Shown here piece by piece: positions 62,701 through 64,000 of a stretch of 64,000 bases of DNA. The notes below the pieces were generated by a model. That model had not been told where the DNA came from. It was given only the letters and a program-made list of their open reading frames with translations, and ran no database searches. Origin of the DNA: Flammeovirgaceae bacterium UBA2371 (lineage in GTDB: Bacteria; Bacteroidota; Bacteroidia; Cytophagales; Cyclobacteriaceae); NCBI GenBank assembly GCA_002345965.1, contig DDTF01000058.1:57538-121537 (forward strand). The letters are read 5' to 3'. The position numbers and the translations under genes were made by a program. The number at the start of each line of letters is the position of its first letter. Position 1 is the stretch's first letter.

Positions 62701-62799
62701 GAAAGATTTGATATGATCTCGTTCCTGAGTGGTTACAAGGTCTTCTTTGGCAACCAATGCAAACAGTCGGATAATGGCCTTGAGAACGGGTTCACTCAT
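59743..62799 (-). CDS. ABCG-type transporter with N-terminal TerB-like and FHA-like domains (1018 aa)
   Basis: Residues 1-140 form a helical TerB-like domain (VMIVELMSVVLVDGAISSRE). About 160-225 looks like an FHA-type beta-sandwich (FFEYIGNSDVFLNGVPQKSG; VLATGSTIRWKNI). The ATPase follows: Walker A LMGASGAGKST (about 275-285), VPQDDLLIEDLTVYENL, signature ISGGQRKRLNIGLELL, Walker B VLFCDEPTSGL. The permease part has six or seven helices (from about 575) with a 200-residue extracytoplasmic loop before the last one. This is a half-transporter of the ABCG/ABC-2 layout with extra sensing domains. Substrate unknown. The FHA-like part suggests control by protein phosphorylation. Confidence 0.9.
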   Translation of the reverse strand: MSEPVLKAIIRLFALVAKEDLVTTQERDHIKSFLADHLSMNAVESKLKLFDQYSDQLSDHMSPSEEAKTIASMCESINKEIAQKQKMVIMVELMSVVLVDGAISSREDYLAKSIGAALNIDQSIIELITKFLLAKSPEKMDDEDILVVDSSDKTYGKCKHLYRPELNGFVAVLHIKSTDTYFFEYIGNSDVFLNGVPQKSGSINVLATGSTIRWKNITPIYYGDVLAQFKQLGDGKRLSFEARNISYQFKNGKLGLRNVNVYEESGKLVALMGASGAGKSTLLHVLNGTEKPSAGQVLINGIDIHRNSKDIEGVIGFVPQDDLLIEDLTVYENLYFAAKLCFSQLSEKQIYKLVMNTLEDLGLIETKDLTVGSPLRKTISGGQRKRLNIGLELLREPTVLFCDEPTSGLSSRDSENIIDLLKELSLKGKLVFAVIHQPSSDIFKMFDKLVVLDTGGYQIYYGNPVDAVTYFKRSINLINSDQGECISCGNVNPEQIFNIIETRVINEYGNFTSERKFSPEQWEKKFKENIKIEKVATSKEVPHSSLNIPGWLKQVRLFSLRDMLSKLSNRQYMLINILEAPLLAFILAFIVRYYNADDPFKLDYVFSKNPNMPAYFFMSVIVALFMGLTVSAEEIIRDRKILKRESFLHLSRSSYIVSKIGILFLISAFQTLLFVLVGNYILEIKGMLFIHWAVLFTTSCFANLLGLNISSAFNSAITIYILIPILLIPQLILSGVVVKFDKLNPIIGNTETVPVVGDMMASRWAFEAAMVAQFKENKFEKKFYMYDKHMAESDYKKIYYLPALESQLDFVNIHYTSKEEGIRKQVSDNLALLRNEINSELDEVGRENFTEVERLYLDQYDSSLYPITKKFLETLGKYYVNRYNAADKKRDAIIRNATKTAEGEKEFEKFKETYQNEAIAELVKNTTEQHRIVRSGNRLVQKIFPIYKDPDPAHLVDFNAQFYMPSKHFLNQNIDTLQFNLGVIWSMTILLSIALYYEILRKIVDGLGNISNPLPKRM

Positions 62800-62856
62800 A
62801 AAACGGTAATTTTTGAATCAGCTAAATATACTAAACGATGTAGTACTGAGGACAAA

Positions 62857-62887
62857 AAAAAAGGATTGGTTATGCCAATCCTTTTTT
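62857..62887 (-). terminator. Intrinsic terminator after the 62905 lipoprotein gene
   Basis: A 13-bp stem (aaaaaaggattgg / ccaatcctttttt) with a 5-base loop is followed by a T-run on the minus strand. It lies 18 bases after the lipoprotein stop and separates it from the ABCG-type gene at 62799. Confidence 0.88.
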
Positions 62888-62904
62888 CTGTAATATTATC
62901 GGTA

Positions 62905-63795
62905 CTATCCAGTGATCGATTTCCTGAGTTTCTCTACAATGGATGTAATCTCTGCCAGGTTCTTATCGGTTAATACCAGATCTGCCCTGTTGTTTTTGAT
63001 CTGCTCTTCAATGTTTAACGCACGGTAGCTTGCCTTCAGTGCTGTTAAATCATTCACAATTCCGCCTACTGGCTCTGTTTGTTCAATACTGCCCAACATC
63101 TTTAACAACTCATCAACCGATTTTTCCTGCTCAAGGATAACACGCATCAATGGAGTAAGGATAAGGTTTCTTGAATCATCAGGAAGAATATTTTTAGGGT
63201 AGCTTTTGATTAGCCCTGTAGAAATGTAAAGACCTTCCACAAAACTACCTGTAAGGATCAAAGCTGCCAGCTTATTCCTGCTATCATCCTTCAAATAGGC
63301 GTCTGTTTTTTGGATAGATCGGTTAAGGATGATAGCCAATGAATCTTTGTTTCCAATATTGGATTCGAAGCTCTTTAATACACTCACGTCAAAGGAGCCA
63401 ATTACTCCCAGATTGTCCGCTAGCCTTTTGCAGGCATTGAGATAATCAATGGCTTCCTGAGTTTTACCATAAGAACTCAGGTATCCAATGTCAGCAGCAT
63501 AAACACCCAGATTAAGTGCCGCTTTGTCGCTGATAGTGCTGTACTGATCAGCCTTTTGTTTGCTGTTAATAAGACTTTGGTTGTATTCAGCACCCGTGGC
63601 CTCTAACAAATAGGGGATTTCAGAAGGTGAAGGGATATTATAAACCACATCCTGAATCTGCTCCTGAAGAGATTCTTCTGCTTTTTTAAATTCATCAGAA
63701 TTGTTGTTCTCCTCTTTAGAGGATGACCCACAGGACCACAGTCCGAAGGTCAGTAAAACAAGCAGAGTAAGGGCGTTAAGGCGAGTGAATTTCAT
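62905..63795 (-). CDS. Conserved-looking helical lipoprotein of unknown function (296 aa)
   Basis: MKFTRLNALTLLVLLTFGLWS followed by Cys22 is a lipoprotein signal, then a polar linker (GSSSKEENNNSDEFKKAEE). The remaining 250 residues appear all-helical (AALNLGVYAADIGYLSSYG; AIDYLNACKRLADNLGV; LAALILTGSFVEGLYISTGL; LTPLMRVILEQEKSVDELLK). The domain was not recognised; the regular helix pairs could form a repeat solenoid. It is monocistronic, with its own terminator. The 128 bases between it and the tRNA gene show no gene and no clear promoter box. Confidence 0.85.
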   Translation of the reverse strand: MKFTRLNALTLLVLLTFGLWSCGSSSKEENNNSDEFKKAEESLQEQIQDVVYNIPSPSEIPYLLEATGAEYNQSLINSKQKADQYSTISDKAALNLGVYAADIGYLSSYGKTQEAIDYLNACKRLADNLGVIGSFDVSVLKSFESNIGNKDSLAIILNRSIQKTDAYLKDDSRNKLAALILTGSFVEGLYISTGLIKSYPKNILPDDSRNLILTPLMRVILEQEKSVDELLKMLGSIEQTEPVGGIVNDLTALKASYRALNIEEQIKNNRADLVLTDKNLAEITSIVEKLRKSITG

Positions 63796-63923
63796 CTGTA
63801 ATTTTTGGTTTAGAACCCAATTTTAACACATTTTTCATTAAGGGAAAATGGTATCGTGTAAAAGTTTGACCCTTTAAATGATAAACTGAAGATTATGGCA
63901 GGTGGCTGGTAAGTGAATAGTAG

Positions 63924-63997
63924 TGGGCCCTGCTGGGATCGAACCAGCGACCACCTGATTATGAGTCAGGTGCTCTAACCATCTGAGCTAAGGGCCC
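63924..63997 (-). tRNA. tRNA-Ile2 with CAT anticodon (lysidine type)
   Basis: The 74-base minus-strand sequence folds as a complete cloverleaf: acceptor GGGCCCT/AGGGCCC, D-arm GCTC...GAGC, anticodon stem CCTGA/TCAGG with loop CTCATAA, and T-arm GCTGG TTCGATC CCAGC. The CAT anticodon could mean Met or Ile. The anticodon-arm core (GACTCATAATC), variable loop (TGGTC) and GG-CCCTTAGCTCAG start closely match E. coli tRNA-Ile2, whose C34 is changed to lysidine by TilS. The 3' CCA is not encoded (A followed by CTA). Confidence 0.88.
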
Positions 63998-64000
63998 TTC

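Noticed and set aside
63924..63997. Elongator tRNA-Met
   Set aside because: The CAT anticodon allows it, but the anticodon-arm, variable-loop and acceptor sequences match tRNA-Ile2 more closely; some doubt remains.

Overview
The window is chromosomal DNA of a Bacteroidota bacterium, most likely of the Cytophagales. The evidence is consistent across the window: a protein with a type IX secretion (T9SS) type A C-terminal sorting domain, a second with a gliding-motility-associated (CHU-type) C-terminus, a putative porin of the Bacteroidota Porin_10 type, several -7 boxes fitting the Bacteroidota consensus TAnnTTTG, few Shine-Dalgarno sequences, and a menaquinone operon. No transposase, integrase, CRISPR array or rRNA was seen. 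One tRNA, tRNA-Ile2(CAT), lies at the right edge.

Layout. 1-714: TerC-type membrane protein running off the left edge. 942-17954: six closely spaced minus-strand genes, apparently one 17-kb operon. In order of transcription they are an ATP/ADP-translocase-fold transporter with HEAT repeats and a cNMP-like domain, a protein with three TIR-like domains, a STAND-type ATPase with WD40 repeats, an outer-membrane barrel, a beta-propeller lipoprotein and a 2292-residue T9SS-exported protein, followed by a clear terminator. 18141-19343: queA. 19403-26950: menaquinone genes (menC on +; thioesterase-menF-menD-menB-menE on -), interrupted by a small gene and an HTH-S24 repressor. 26991-41356: mostly housekeeping and envelope genes (histidine phosphatase, TPR protein, coiled-coil zinc-ribbon relative, Nif3, lpxK, porin, miaE, an ABC permease, S9 peptidase, SGNH hydrolase and others). 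41674-50995: a small lipoprotein, a metallo-hydrolase, a tesA/ybbA/ybbP divergon also known from E. coli, a large gliding-type surface protein and a rhodanese lipoprotein. 50998-58504: a divergent phosphonate locus. 58480-63795: DUF2062, ElyC/YdcF, a TerB-FHA-like-ABCG fusion transporter and a lipoprotein.

Two systems stand out. First, the locus at 50998-58504 encodes a complete inferred route from PEP to a 2-aminoethylphosphonate (AEP) lipid: PEP mutase fused to a nucleotidyltransferase, phosphonopyruvate decarboxylase, AEP transaminase, a separate nucleotidyltransferase, and a CDP-alcohol phosphotransferase whose active-site motif resembles eukaryotic choline/ethanolamine phosphotransferases. 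This looks like a phosphonate version of the Kennedy pathway. An LTA-synthase-type transferase follows 6 bases behind and could pass the phosphonate head group to a surface glycan. Second, the six-gene operon at 942-17954 joins cytoplasmic TIR/STAND signalling proteins, a nucleotide-transporter-like membrane protein and a set of cell-surface proteins, which suggests an envelope-spanning sensing or defence device of unknown function.

Several starts were moved from the longest possible reading frame because the extension was a TTG inside a -7 box (queA, pepM), ran into a neighbouring gene (TPR gene, DUF2062 gene), or preceded a better ATG (ybbA, miaE, the rhodanese gene, menF, the 34648 gene).
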